The translations under genes and the position numbers were made by a program. Source: Penelope pileata (taxonomy: Eukaryota; Chordata; Aves; Galliformes; Cracidae). From it: a stretch of 64,000 nucleotides of DNA. This document shows, piece by piece, positions 38,641 through 49,640 of the stretch. Below the pieces are notes generated by a model that worked only from the letters and a program-made list of their open reading frames with translations, was not told the origin of the DNA and searched no databases. The stretch lies in the NCBI GenBank assembly GCA_013396635.1, contig WBMW01003233.1, forward strand, positions 434,018 through 498,017. Reading direction: 5' to 3'. Positions within the stretch are counted from its first letter, which is position 1. Every line of letters starts with the position of its first letter.

Positions 38641-40894
38641 TATGACTGAAAAGTTTTAGCTGTCAGGAACCGGCAGGAATGTAAGAAAAATACATTTTCA
38701 TTCCTCAGTTCCACATTAAACAATACAACAGTATTTCAAATGGCAAAAAGAATATATGCATACACCATAGTTTAGTTTCTCAAAACTGATTTTGAACACA
38801 AGCTTTCTGACATACGGCCCCCAAAACCAACACAGTTGGCAAAAGGCAGCGCCCTTATACAGAAATCCACATTCACCCCGCTACACATCTATTTTCTGAA
38901 AGAGGCAAGTCTGTTACTAATCCTAGTCAGATGAAGTTTCTGGATACTGTTGAACTCTGTAACACTGGCACATCTAGGTCATTACAAAGGTCCTTGGAGC
39001 TGATGATCTAATTGGTTGTGATTCCCAATGAATACACAAGTCAGTGCTTGCTCCATGTGTTTTTGTTGGTGTTGGTTTGTTGCTTTTTTTAAAAAAAAAA
39101 AAAATTTCAATGCATCTCAACTCAACATAGATAAAGTGTAAATCTGCAGCATCCAACAGGCTACATAGTAGCAACTAACAGCTCTGGATACACTCAAAAT
39201 GACACTGTCCTCATTATTAAAATAAAAATCTTTTTAGAACAGCAAAAGGACACATGGAAATGCAGACACCCTCAAAGTAACCACACACAAAAGGTGTTAT
39301 TTCTATGCAAAGATGCTTCTAAACGCCTCTGGTCTCTTGGGATTTGGTTACATCAGCTTAGTCACACTCACAGAACCACCACAGGTAACACTAGGTTTTA
39401 TTCTATTCCAAACACAAAGCTTTGCAAACTATTTTTTAATATTAGAACTTGATCATAAAATGTTAAAATAGTTTTTAGCTGCAAGGATGCTGGACATGTA
39501 GATGTACTCTGATGAATGACAGAATGCTATTTCTGTTCTGTGGCATGGGCATGTACCGTCTGAAAAAGAGATTAATACAGCCATTAGAAATTATATATAT
39601 TTTAATTATCTTCCTTTACATGTTACAGCCACATAAGAAAACACTGCTTTTAAAAGTGGGAAGAAGCATCAGTATGCACTTGTGAAAAACAGGGGGAGAC
39701 TAACAGGAATGGAAAGGTAATAGCAGGAGGAAGCAAGAAGAGTCAAATACTACTGAAAATTAGAGAAGGGAAATGAATACACGTTTAATGCAACTCATCC
39801 CATTGCATTTGTATTTCTTCCGCTACTCAAAAATGAAAACAGAGAAGTATTAACTTACTGCTTACTGCCACCATGAAAGGCATAATCGATCCCTAGAGTG
39901 TAATGCTGGGGTTGTATCAAGTCTTTCTTTGAAAGACTAAATGACTGCAAAATACAGCAAATGGAAAACTATGCTTTAGATGTGTTTTGCTGCGTTCATG
40001 TTTTTACGCAAGTCTAATACTTCTAAATGAGATTCTTTTCACAGAGAATTAGCAGGTAAGTCCAGCAACCGACTGCTATTTTGTGACTCTCCATTCCTAC
40101 TTTCAAACAGGTATATTTACGCATTTTTGCTTGCAAAGCTCTCACACACCAGTGCCCCGGCTTTGCCATTTTTAGCGATTCCTTCCCGTGAGAACGAGCT
40201 CGAGAGGCAGGTTTTCTTTCACACGCAGACAGGAAGCCCTATCACCGAAGTCACAAACAGCGCACTGGGGAGGCATGCAAGGAAGCAGTGTGACAATGAC
40301 AGAAAATTTCATAATATTTTATATTTAAGAAAAACAGGAAAACAGAAAAGCCATGTCTTGAAGAACAAGGATTAAAATTGCTGTCTAAAGAGGAGATAAT
40401 GGGAAACAAGAAGTATTAGCTAATGGTGGAGCAAGAGAAGGACAGGGCAAAGCATCAGTAAAAGGAAGCAAAATACCATGACCTTCAAAGGCAAGGACTG
40501 CCTCCTGTAACTAACACACGTGCAGGTTTTCTCTATGTGAAATACAGGGCAGGAAGGTCTGCGGGGAGCTATGAAAATATGAGCTGAACAAGAACATAGC
40601 AGATGGTTGACAGAGGTGGAGTGATTGAAATAAAACCCTTAAGATCAGGAGAACCAGAGGATGCTGGAATGAAATCATTCTTCTGACTACACCTAAAAAA
40701 AAAAAAATCCAGGTTTATGAGAAAGAAGTATTGCTACTGTGAAACACACAATCCATTGTGTACACCAGATAAACTGCCCCTCACCTCCTGCTACTGGACT
40801 ACAACACAGGTGGGAAACAGGCTGGGCCACAGGACTCAAAACATAGTCCTCAGCTACTCAAAGCCCTACTAGTGGCAGACTTCTAGGTCAGTAC
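38641..40894. other. Unique AT-rich DNA
   Basis: A T7-A14 block lies at about 39084-39104. The rest is unremarkable, with no gene supported. Confidence 0.6.
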
Positions 40895-41120
40895 TGTAAG
40901 GCTCTGGGGCGATCTGATAGCAGCCTTTCAGTCTCTATAGGGGAGCTATAAGAAAGAAGGGATAGACTCTTTAGCAGGGTCTGTGGTGATAGGACAAGAG
41001 GAGATGGTTTCAAACTAAAAGAGAGAAGATTTAAGTTGGATATAAGGAAAAAGTTTTTTACAGTAAGGGTGGTGAAGCACTGGAACAGGTTGCCCAGAGA
41101 GGTGGCTCCAAGGATTCTAT
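40895..41120 (+). repeat. CR1 LINE fragment, plus strand, deleted before its tail
   Basis: The sense CR1 3'-region wording is clear: AGACTCTTTAGCAGGGTCTG, GTGATAGGACAAGAGGAGATGG, GATATAAGGAAAAAGTTTTT, then CACTGGAACAGGTTGCCCAG. After GAGAGGTGGCTCC it jumps to AAGGATTCTATGAA, the terminal octamer, so the roughly 150 bases that usually separate these parts are missing. Confidence 0.85.
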
Positions 41121-41149
41121 GAACATCTTCATTAACAAGCTGCGTAGGC

Positions 41150-41470
41150 CACCAGTCTGGTCTGGTCAGGGGCTGGAGCATATGGTGCACATAGACAGGC
41201 TGTGAGAGCTGGGGCTGTTCCACCTGGAGAAGGGAAGGTGTGAAGGAGATCCTACTGCTGTTCGCAGCTACCTAATAGGGCACAGAAACATTAGAGCCAG
41301 GCTCCTCACACAGGCACATAGGCTAGTGGCTAAGGACACAAGTTGTAGTAAGCAAAATTCTGCAAGAGAGGTTTATGCTAAGTGCGGTCAGAATGCCTAC
41401 AAAGGTCACAAAATCTCCATCCTTGAAGATATTCAGAGCTTGGCTAGACAATAGCAGAGCTACCTACCTT
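41150..41470 (+). repeat. Second CR1 LINE fragment, plus strand, 3' truncated
   Basis: CAGGGGCTGGAGCATATGG, then GAGAGCTGGGGCTGTTCCAC, then CTGGAGAAGGGAAGG restart the CR1 3' region. AAGGACACAAGTTG and ATCTCCATCCTTGAAGATAT with TTCAGAGCTTGGCTAGACAA follow. The final GACCTCCAGAGGTCCC-type segment and octamers are missing, so the copy lost its 3' end. Together with the preceding fragment it forms a head-to-tail pair of two different CR1 copies. Confidence 0.78.
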
Positions 41471-42774
41471 AAAAGACAGTTCCTATTTTTCTTATTCTTT
41501 CCATTTGCTGCACACTAGTGAAGAACAGCTACAGCCACATCTATGCTAGAAAAGCAGCTGTGTGAAAAGAACAACCAGAATACATGGCTGCCTAACTACA
41601 CCACTACTAACACATACTGTCAGAATATGTTCAGGGGACTTCATTAGCTCAAGTCAACTGCTCTGAGAAAGACCTCACAAACCTTCAAGAAGTAAAAAGC
41701 AAAGTAATAATACCAGTACTGGCATCTTTTTTTGTCTTCCACACACACGTTAAATGTTTATACAAGCATGTTGGAAACCATCTGAGACATAAAACATCTT
41801 CCAGAAAGAAATTTCAAGTTTCAGATCTTTATGTACAAACCAAGAGTATGAATCACATGGTGAAACAGAAGGCCGAGCAGATTTCTGTAGTTTCTTATCA
41901 TCTGTGAACAAAGCACCAAGAAACATACATGATACTAATCAGCCAGGACTCCACAGATCGCATCAGCAGAACTGCATATGGAATACATGGTTATTATTAT
42001 GCTTTCGTGCCAAAGTTAGACTGAGGATCTCTGAGGACACATTCAGTTCCCCCTTCTCTTCAAAACTTATGCAACCTTAGATTATACAGTTTCTCAGTTT
42101 CAGAAAAATAATTTAGTGCCCAGGTTATGCCTCAGTTCCAAAATACTTCTCATTGCATTAAAGCAATGTATGTTTTTCAGCAATGTCTGTAATCATTTTT
42201 CACAACAGCGTAACAAATTTTGTACAGAAGTACGAACAAGGAACAAAAAGCCTGGAAAATTCTGACTATTTCAACAGAAAATCATGAAGGTCACGCTTGG
42301 TTTGGGGTCGTGGGACACGTATGTCCTAGAGAAATATCTGGAAGAGAGCGAAGGAGCTCTGCCTGCGGCTGGGCTTCTACATTCATAGCCTCTGGGCATC
42401 ACTCCAGAGCCCCATCACTGACAGCAAGGATGCTCACCAGCACGCCTCCCCAGGAACTACACATCAGGAACACGCAGCAAAGCCCAGGGGCAAGCAACCA
42501 TACCTCCCCCTCTGTGTGTTGGGTCACACCAGTATTCAGCACCTAGTTTCACTGAAAGAAAGCAGCAGCTGAGCAGCTGGCAGTGTTACTGAGTAACCAC
42601 AAAACAACACTTCACACCAAATCCATAACCCATCTAGCCAAAGCAGCTTTAATTTCAAAGAGAAGCACCACAATATTACCAATTCACATGCTACAGAGAA
42701 TAGACAGCTCCATTTTTGCAATATAAGATTTAGCCCATTCTTCAGAGGAGAGGGAGAAGAAGGACAAAAACGTA
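41471..42774. other. Unique DNA
   Basis: AT-rich to 42200, then moderately GC-rich at 42290-42540, without recognisable gene or repeat content. Confidence 0.55.
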
Positions 42775-43315
42775 GATCACTCCAAAAGTGATGCCTCCTA
42801 TATATTTCCATGGAAACTGCAACAGATACAAAGAGCACAATAACATTATTTGATAGAGCAAATTCTCAGCCACAAAACACTGTTTTTCAACATAGTCACC
42901 ACCATTCACTATGTATTTTTGCCAGCGATGAACAAGATGCCACGCTTGTAAAAATCTGCATGGCCATCTGGAACATGGCTTGTCTGTCACGTTGCTGTCA
43001 CCACTGCAGAAACGCACCACCACCGCCTCGCTGCGCTCACATCCACTGTTTGGTCTCCATCAACGTTCAGCAAGCATCAGTGAATGCCAATGGGTGCCAT
43101 TTTTTCTGCACGGTGGAATTAAATCCCACACCTTTGTTTCATACCTACTTCCACGTCAGATGCCATTTGGTCAGACTGCCCCTCTGCTGCCAAACCACCA
43201 ATGCCAAAAAAAGAAGCAATACTCTTGGAGCAGCCCTCATATATGTTCACAGAAGGCTTGGCATTGAAGATTCACTGCCTAAATACTTTTGTTGGTAAAA
43301 TACAAAGCCAGTTTC
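42775..43315 (-). mobile_element. Internally deleted mariner DNA transposon (Galluhop-like)
   Basis: The left side starts with CCAAAAGTGATGCCTCCTAT near 42782, the characteristic terminus of the chicken mariner family. On the minus strand the body encodes an N-terminal mariner block joined directly to the C-terminal tail of the transposase, so the DD34D catalytic core is missing. The mirror-image inverted terminus is not seen on the right, where sequence of another origin may be attached. I recall a library consensus combining a hAT-Charlie and Galluhop (Charlie-Galluhop); membership is unverified. Mobility would have required transposase supplied in trans. Confidence 0.8.
42882..43142 (-). 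pseudogene. Mariner transposase relic lacking catalytic core
   Basis: Reading the minus strand from an ATG at 43142, the frame gives MKQRCGI, a TAA at 43119-43121, then AEKMAPIGIH, a TGA at 43077-43079, then LLNVDGDQTVDVSAARRW. This is the N-terminal helix-turn-helix part of a mariner transposase. A one-base shift near 43020 moves the reading to VVRFCSGDSNVTDKPCSRW, the conserved linker block (RFxxGDxxxxDxP) of the family. It then passes directly to RFLQAWHLVHRWQ and KYIVNGGDYVEK, the extreme C-terminus. Roughly 200 residues carrying the three catalytic aspartates are absent. A CAG at 42880-42882 follows VEK where a stop would be expected. Two stops, a frameshift and the deletion make it non-functional. 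Confidence 0.8.
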
Positions 43316-46300
43316 ACCCTTATGGATTTTGAAGCAGGGAAAGTAAGGGATTTAAATTAATTATAATAATGGTAAGTCACGAAAGTATTAAGAGAAGTAT
43401 GGCTACCACAGCTTTGCATATTAGCTTTCACTGAAAGTAAGACAAAAACAGATTTATGACACTTCTGATTAGAATTACACTGTATAAATACACCCTGAGG
43501 GAGGAGAAGAATATTGTTTTAGACAGCTCAAATTTCTAATCTCATACATTTGTAGCTGATCCCGCAAAAATAACGTATTAGTCTGCTACAGATTTAGTGT
43601 TTACTTTTTCCATACACAAATATCTGACTTGACTGCAAGAGGTGTCAAACACCCGGGACGCCCGCTGACGTCAGAAGCCTGAGCTGCTTCAGAGCCCTGC
43701 AAAGGCTTACTCACCGTCACCAACCGACAGCTCTCTTATTAACATCACTGGGGTTAAGCAAGACAACCAAAACCAAGTTCTGATGGTAACCAGAGCAGTT
43801 TCTGCATCTTGACATAGACTGAGATATATCTAATATAGGTATGAAAACTGTATTTCAGCAAAACAAATAATTAGACGCAAACCACAGTTACTTCTTGCGT
43901 TCCTTGATTCATATTTGGCTTAATGCCTCAATGAATTTTAAACAGGATTTAAGACAACTCTAATAGTTTTGATTGGTAGAGAGATGTCAGGAATTCACCA
44001 GCAAGAGTTGGTAGGATCGAGTTCTGTGGCCTTGTAACTTTTATTTTTTCTGTAATTCTGGAATTGTCTTAGGAGTTGTCTGCTGTTGACAGAGCGATAC
44101 ATTTCATTATTTAACGTCAGTAGGATCAATCCTTAATGTAATGAATGGCACTTCTGGAACAGCCACTGAAACATAAAGAGAACTCTCCATAAAAAGGAGA
44201 TGAAGAGTCCACAGGAGCATTTTCATTTCACAACGCTCTATATTACAGACATGCTTCAAAAGAAAACTAAATTAACCCATGAGTGCCATTTAACTGTCCA
44301 ATATGATGCCAATGGGCTCTTCAACAAAGACCAGGCAGTCAGAGACAAGAGGCAGGATATGCTGCCATCATTTTCCGTACAATTGAACATGTTCGGCTGC
44401 CGTTTCAATTTTTACCTGCACACTGCCTCACACTGCAGCACAAGAGGCATACTCAAATTACATGTTCATTTACAGAGGCAAAAGAACATAAAACTGCAGT
44501 GAAATCTCCAAGATTTGTTTGCGGGTCCAGCAAAGGGACCAAGATTGAGACGCATCACAGACACAGTTGCTAAACCAATGGAACGCATGTTCCTATGTTC
44601 ACCGACGTTTTCTTTAGCGTAGTCTCCAAACACATTATTTAAGAAAGCTGGTCCCTCCCAGGTAATTCAAAGCAACCACCATCACTGAGCAACACCTCAA
44701 CCTTTCCTTTATGGAAAAGATGTCATTGCTATTACAGAGCAGACTATTTTGCAGTATGGTACAATGTAACTTCTGTAGTCCTGTTAACTCCTTTCTACAG
44801 GTACAAAATAATTTATACCTGAAGTCACTTTGATTTTACTTTTGTTGAGATATCCTATGCTAAGTTTCTGCAGAATAAATTTTTACAGCTAAGCATTATC
44901 AGCCTCTGAAGATGTGGATTTCTACTGGAAGCATGAACATATTTAACTGGAGATCTTAAAAGAAATATGAGTTTTCAGCTACTTAATATCGAACCTTTGC
45001 TGTAAGCTTATAAAAAGAAATGGTCAGTTCAAGGTAAAACATTATCTACAGCCACCTCCATACATGCCCTATCTTTATGACTCCTGGTTGCAACCTTTTT
45101 AAGGTACTTTCACTGATAGTGCTTATCTCATCTTTCATTTAATGTTTTTTTTTTTTTTTAAACTTGCAATGAAGTACCCTTCAAACTACAGATCAAACTG
45201 CTTGATTTTGACTTTGTCACAATGAATTTTCATCGCTAGCTATTCATAATCACAGAGTACCTCCTAATGCCAGAACCACAAACAAAAAGGTGCTTAGACG
45301 GGCAGCTACTGAATTTGTTGATGCTGAGTTATTTGACACCTCCAAATAGACCAAAGAAGATCAGATCCAGGGCACGGCACATCACCCCCTGCAGTGCTGG
45401 GCCCACAGGCAGCTGGTCCGCACAAACCTGAGCTGGGGGCTTTATGCCTAGTGGCAGAGGCACTTCATGAGGGGATGGAAGCTTTCACCCACATTTTAAA
45501 GATCAGACCAGAATTGGCAAATTGTTAGTTGTTAGGGAAAAAAATTTCAGGAGCTACTAGAAATGTAATTCAATGGGATTTAGACAAATTGAACAATTCT
45601 TCCTGCTCAGAAAGATGATGAACAAGTCAAGGCCATAAACCATGCAACGAGGCACACAGCTGCACATGAGCAAAGGAGTCTTCTCCACATCTCCCGCTAA
45701 CAAAGGTGAGCAACGAGTGGCAGCAGTCACCTTCACGGAAACAAGGAATGGCAGGAGTGAAGCCTCTGCCTGGGAAAGGGAAAGTATGGACACAGGAAGG
45801 AAGAACAGCACTAGAAAGATGAGACATGAGCAAGAAAACAGAGCACACACGGTGAAAAAAAATGTTGGGAAAAGTAGGAAGAACAGGACAAGTGATGGAG
45901 AGAAATGCAAAAGAAACAGTGTAAACTTCTACAGCTCTTTCAGTATGAAAATTTTAAGTACTTAAAGAAGTTTCAGAAGCTCTGAGGGAAAAACATCTTT
46001 TTCTTGGTGGTGGTTGGTTGATTTGTTGCGTTTTTCCCTTCTGTTTTTCACAGTGTCAGATCGGCAAGCTGAGTTGAGTTCCATTCTCAGAAAATAAAGT
46101 GTAGTCATTGGAACAAAATACATGTACTAATTTAAAATGTTTTAAAATTGCAACGGCATCTTTCATATGCATCCTCCTCATTAGTAAGAGACTAGAATGG
46201 AAAGAAACACAAAAAGGTGAGAGACAAACAGAGAATACCAGACATACGCGAACAAGACACTGGTACAAGGATGAGTCAGATACAGAGGGAAAAAAAATCT

Positions 46301-47860
46301 TCAGAGAAATGAGAGGATGGAAAAATTCAGAAAAATGCAGCTTCCAAGCTACTCATCTGTAACGCTTGTGACTTCTTTATTTTAACAATTTATAAATATA
46401 TGGCAAATATCCTGTGATGATGAGCATACTACAAAAACAATAGGAATACTAGAGGTATTTTCATTACATTTGTATTTCTGGCTATTCTGAGTTTTAGCAC
46501 ATCAATAGAAGGAAAGAGGAAACAACCTTCAGTGCACCTATGCTCAAGCTCAGCAAGAGCACAGGAACCAGTCAGGCTTTTATCGAGGAACAGTTTCTTG
46601 AAAGCGTTTTCAATTGTGTGGCAACTACCACAATCTCCAAGGAAGGCAATGAACTCCACAGCAAGAGCATGCTGTATCATCCTACAGATTTTCTGCTCTC
46701 TCCAATCCTGACCTGACTGCAGACAGTTAAAGCCAGGGGATTGCTTTTAAAGCCAAGGGCTATTTTCATTTTCTCCACCAGAACATCTTCTCACTGCCAC
46801 AGTGCCATGAGGGTACCTGGCTGCTGCAGACAACCCTAGCACACCATGACAGAGCCCTTTACAGGAGCAGCCAGCTTCATTTTGCAGCAAAATCACAGTA
46901 ATGCTGTGCATTTTATAAAAAGGATGAAGTGAGAAACGTGATACATTCAAGCTGCTGTGCCCTTTGATTTTCAAACCTTGTTCACTTACTCGATAGCAAG
47001 ACTGAACAGAGCCACTAATAGTATTTACCTCGCCTTCAGTGGGAGAGACATTCTGCATGAGGCTGTCTGGCACACTCTGTTTTTTTCTGATCTTCAGCTA
47101 CTGAATGTCCCAGAGACTGTCAGCCTCTTTGGCTGCCTTCCCAACCCGACGCATACACGTATATAACGAAAGAATCCCGTAACACATTAGTCTCTGAGTA
47201 TCTGTGAAGAATTCTATCTTTTCCCCTGTTTGTCTTCCACGCCTTCCTGCAGTTCTTGGCCAAAAAAAAAAAAGTTTTAAAATAATAAAGCAACCTTTCG
47301 TCAAACCACATGGAAAGGCATGGAAAGGATTCTTTCTGCTACAACGCTCTTCTCATTGGAAGTGCCAGCTTAATTTCATACCACATGAGAAGCTGCGGTG
47401 ACACAAAACTTGCACAGCCTCAGAAACTGCAGAGGAAGGAACAGAAATACAAGAGACCAAACTGTCATTTTTTAACATTCCTCCTCGCAGTAACACTGAG
47501 AGTTGAGCACATCTCCTCCCACCACCTCCACAACCACTGAGGATGCTGCTGCCCACAGTCCCTGGCCAGTGGTCACCCTCCCATGAGACCTGGTATTTCA
47601 ACAGAAGCCTTTAGGGAGAAAGAACACGCTCAAATACACAACAAATGTGCGCAGGTGGCAACCTACCACAGGGTCAAGTTTGGGCAGCAACTTCTTGGGG
47701 CAGTAGCTGGATGAGGATGCATGGTGAAACACAAAGTCCTCTTGCCTAGCTGCACAGCCACATTAACACAGGAACACAGGTTGACTGGTTTGCAATTTAT
47801 ATGCCTGTCAGTGTGTCAGTTAAGAAGTCTTTACATATTAACTTGAGAGGCATTTTCAAA
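43316..47860. other. Unique DNA
   Basis: No gene or transposon recognised. Notable sites are a palindromic CRE TGACGTCA at 43666-43673 in a small CpG-bearing patch, and a T14 run at about 45146-45160. The plus strand again looks rich in A and C. Confidence 0.6.
43655..43680. promoter_or_regulatory. CRE in a small CpG-bearing patch
   Basis: CACCCGGGACGCCCGC immediately precedes a perfect TGACGTCA (43666-43673). CpG is rare in the surrounding AT-rich DNA, so four CpG within about 20 bases are unusual. No TATA motif or open frame is positioned to use it. Confidence 0.2.
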
Positions 47861-48703
47861 AACTGCTGCACAACAGCAGCTGAGAGAGAGGAGTGAGAAA
47901 TGTGAGAGAAGCAGCCCTGTTGCCACTGAGGTCAGTGCAGACGGAGGGCAGGAGGCATGGAGTAGAAGTTCCCTGCAGCCCTGGAGAGGCCCATGGTGGA
48001 GCAGGCTGTGCCCCTGCAGCCCACCGGCACCACACAGAGCAGATCTCCATGTGCAGCCACGAGGAACCCACGGTGCAGCAGTGGATGGGGCCTGAAGGAG
48101 GCCACAGCCTACGGAAAGCCCCAGCAGGAACAGCCCCGAGCCAGAGCTGCAGCCCATGGAGAGGAGCCCACGGTGGGGCAGGAGGTCTGGGGAGCTGCCA
48201 CCCATGGAGATCCATGCTGGAGCAGCGTGCTCCTGAAGGATGGCCCTGTGGTATGGAGCCATGTTGGAGCAGTGCTTGGAGAGCTGCAGCCTGATCCACA
48301 CAGGATCAGTTGGGGAAGGATGGCATCCCATGGGAGGGACCCCACGTGGAGCAGGGGCAGAGAGTGACCATGGAGGAGCGGCAGAGACAAAGTGTTATGG
48401 ACTGACCCCATTCCCCTGCGCCACTTGGGGAGAGGAAGTAAAAGAAGGCGGATGGAGGGAAAGTATCTGTAGTTTCCTTTTAGTTCTCACTGCTCTTGCC
48501 TGCTAGCAATAGGCAATCAATTACATTGATCTCCCTACACTGAGTCTGTTTTGCCTGTAACAGTACTTGGTGAGTGATCTCCCTGTCCTCATTTCAACCC
48601 CTAAGCCCTTTTCCACCATATTTTCTCCTCCTCTTCCTTTGAGAAGGGGGAATTAGAGAGGTAGAGCCAGTGTCTGGCTGCCCATCAGGGTGAAACCACT
48701 ACA
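47861..48703 (+). mobile_element. Avian LTR-like repeat with internal minisatellite
   Basis: The order of landmarks matches an abundant avian LTR-type repeat. ACTGCTGCACAACAGCAGC and GAGAGAGGAGTGAG open it. Then comes a GC-rich degenerate repeat of (C)CATGGTGGAGCAGG-like units starting at 47991, 48068, 48168, 48212, 48259 and 48342. GGAGCGGCAGAGACAAAGTG near 48374 follows, then CTGAGTCTGTTTTGCC at 48540, TTGGTGAGTGATCTCCCTGT at 48567, and a terminus GGTGAAACCACTACA near 48703. The polyadenylation signal expected in this family at about 48515 reads AATCAA. No gag or pol frame is present. It shares its 3' region with the minus-strand copy at 5125. The family label (TguLTR5-like) is from memory. 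Confidence 0.7.
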
Positions 48704-49137
48704 TCAGGCAACACTTTTATTTCTCCCATTGACCTTTACAGAACCTCTAAGCTTTAGTGGGTGCATTTCCCAACGCTCTTTTGCAATACCATAGCAGGAG
48801 TCATACACAGGAAATGAATCCAATTAAGTTTAAAGAAATACTAGAAAAATAATTATGAGACATTAAACAGCAATAAAGATTTTTCTGTTTTGCAGCTTTT
48901 TTGTGAACTTGGCAGTACCTTCCCAATGACTACTTTGACTTCCTTTTTCGAGCCTTGAGAGCCCAGACCTTCCAAGTGTGCCTGTTCACAAATGAGCGCT
49001 GCACTTTCATGAGCCTTTAATTAGGAAAGTCTTTGCATCAGCACATAGTCTTACCTACTAGCCACCAGGCTGTGTCTCTGGAAAATCAGATTTCCAAAGT
49101 AGCCCAGCTCTCACACAGTTAACACTGTTACAGATAT
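48704..49137. other. Unique DNA
   Basis: AT-rich spacer between the LTR-like repeat and the next CR1 copy; nothing recognised. Confidence 0.6.
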
Positions 49138-49640
49138 AGAATCATAAAATCATAACAGTTGGAAAAGACCTCTAAGATTATCTAGTCCAACCATCCGCCT
49201 ACGACCAATATTGCCCACTAAACCATGTCCCTAAGTACCACATCTAGACGGATCTTGAATGTCTCCATGGATGGTGACTCCACCACGTCCCTGGGAAGTC
49301 TGTTCCAGTATTTGACAACTCTTGGAGAAATTTTTCATAATATCTAACCCAAACATCCCCTGGTGCAACCTGTGGCCATTCCCTCTTGTCCTATTGCTAG
49401 TTACCTGAGAGAAGAGGCCAACCCCCACTTCATCACAACCTCCTTTCAGGCAGTTGCAGAGAGCAATAAGGTCTCCTCTAAGCCTCCTCTTCTCCAGACT
49501 GAACAATCCCAGCTCCCTCAGCCGCTCCCCATAAGACTTGTGCTCCAGATCCCTCACCAGTTTCACTGCCCTTCTCTGGACATGCTCCAGGACCTTGATG
49601 TCTTTCTTGTAGTGAAGTGCCCAATATTTGGTAACATGGA
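49138..49640 (-). repeat. CR1 LINE 3' fragment, minus strand
   Basis: It begins with antisense octamers (AGAATCATAAAATCATAACA), then GTTGGAAAAGACCTCTAAG and ATCTAGTCCAACCATCC. Antisense 3'-UTR landmarks follow in order: ATGTCTCCATGGATGGTGAC, CACGTCCCTGGGAAGTCTG, GTGCAACCTGTGGCCATTCC, TGTCCTATTGCTAGTTACCT, GCCTCCTCTTCTCCAGACTG and CATGCTCCAGGACCTTGATG. About 500 bases are kept, well aligned with the CR1-Y style of tail. Frames are broken. Confidence 0.92.

Noticed and set aside
47831..48506. Several 88-166 codon frames on both strands
   Set aside because: They are translations of the GC-rich minisatellite in the LTR-like repeat, which is open in many frames because of composition.
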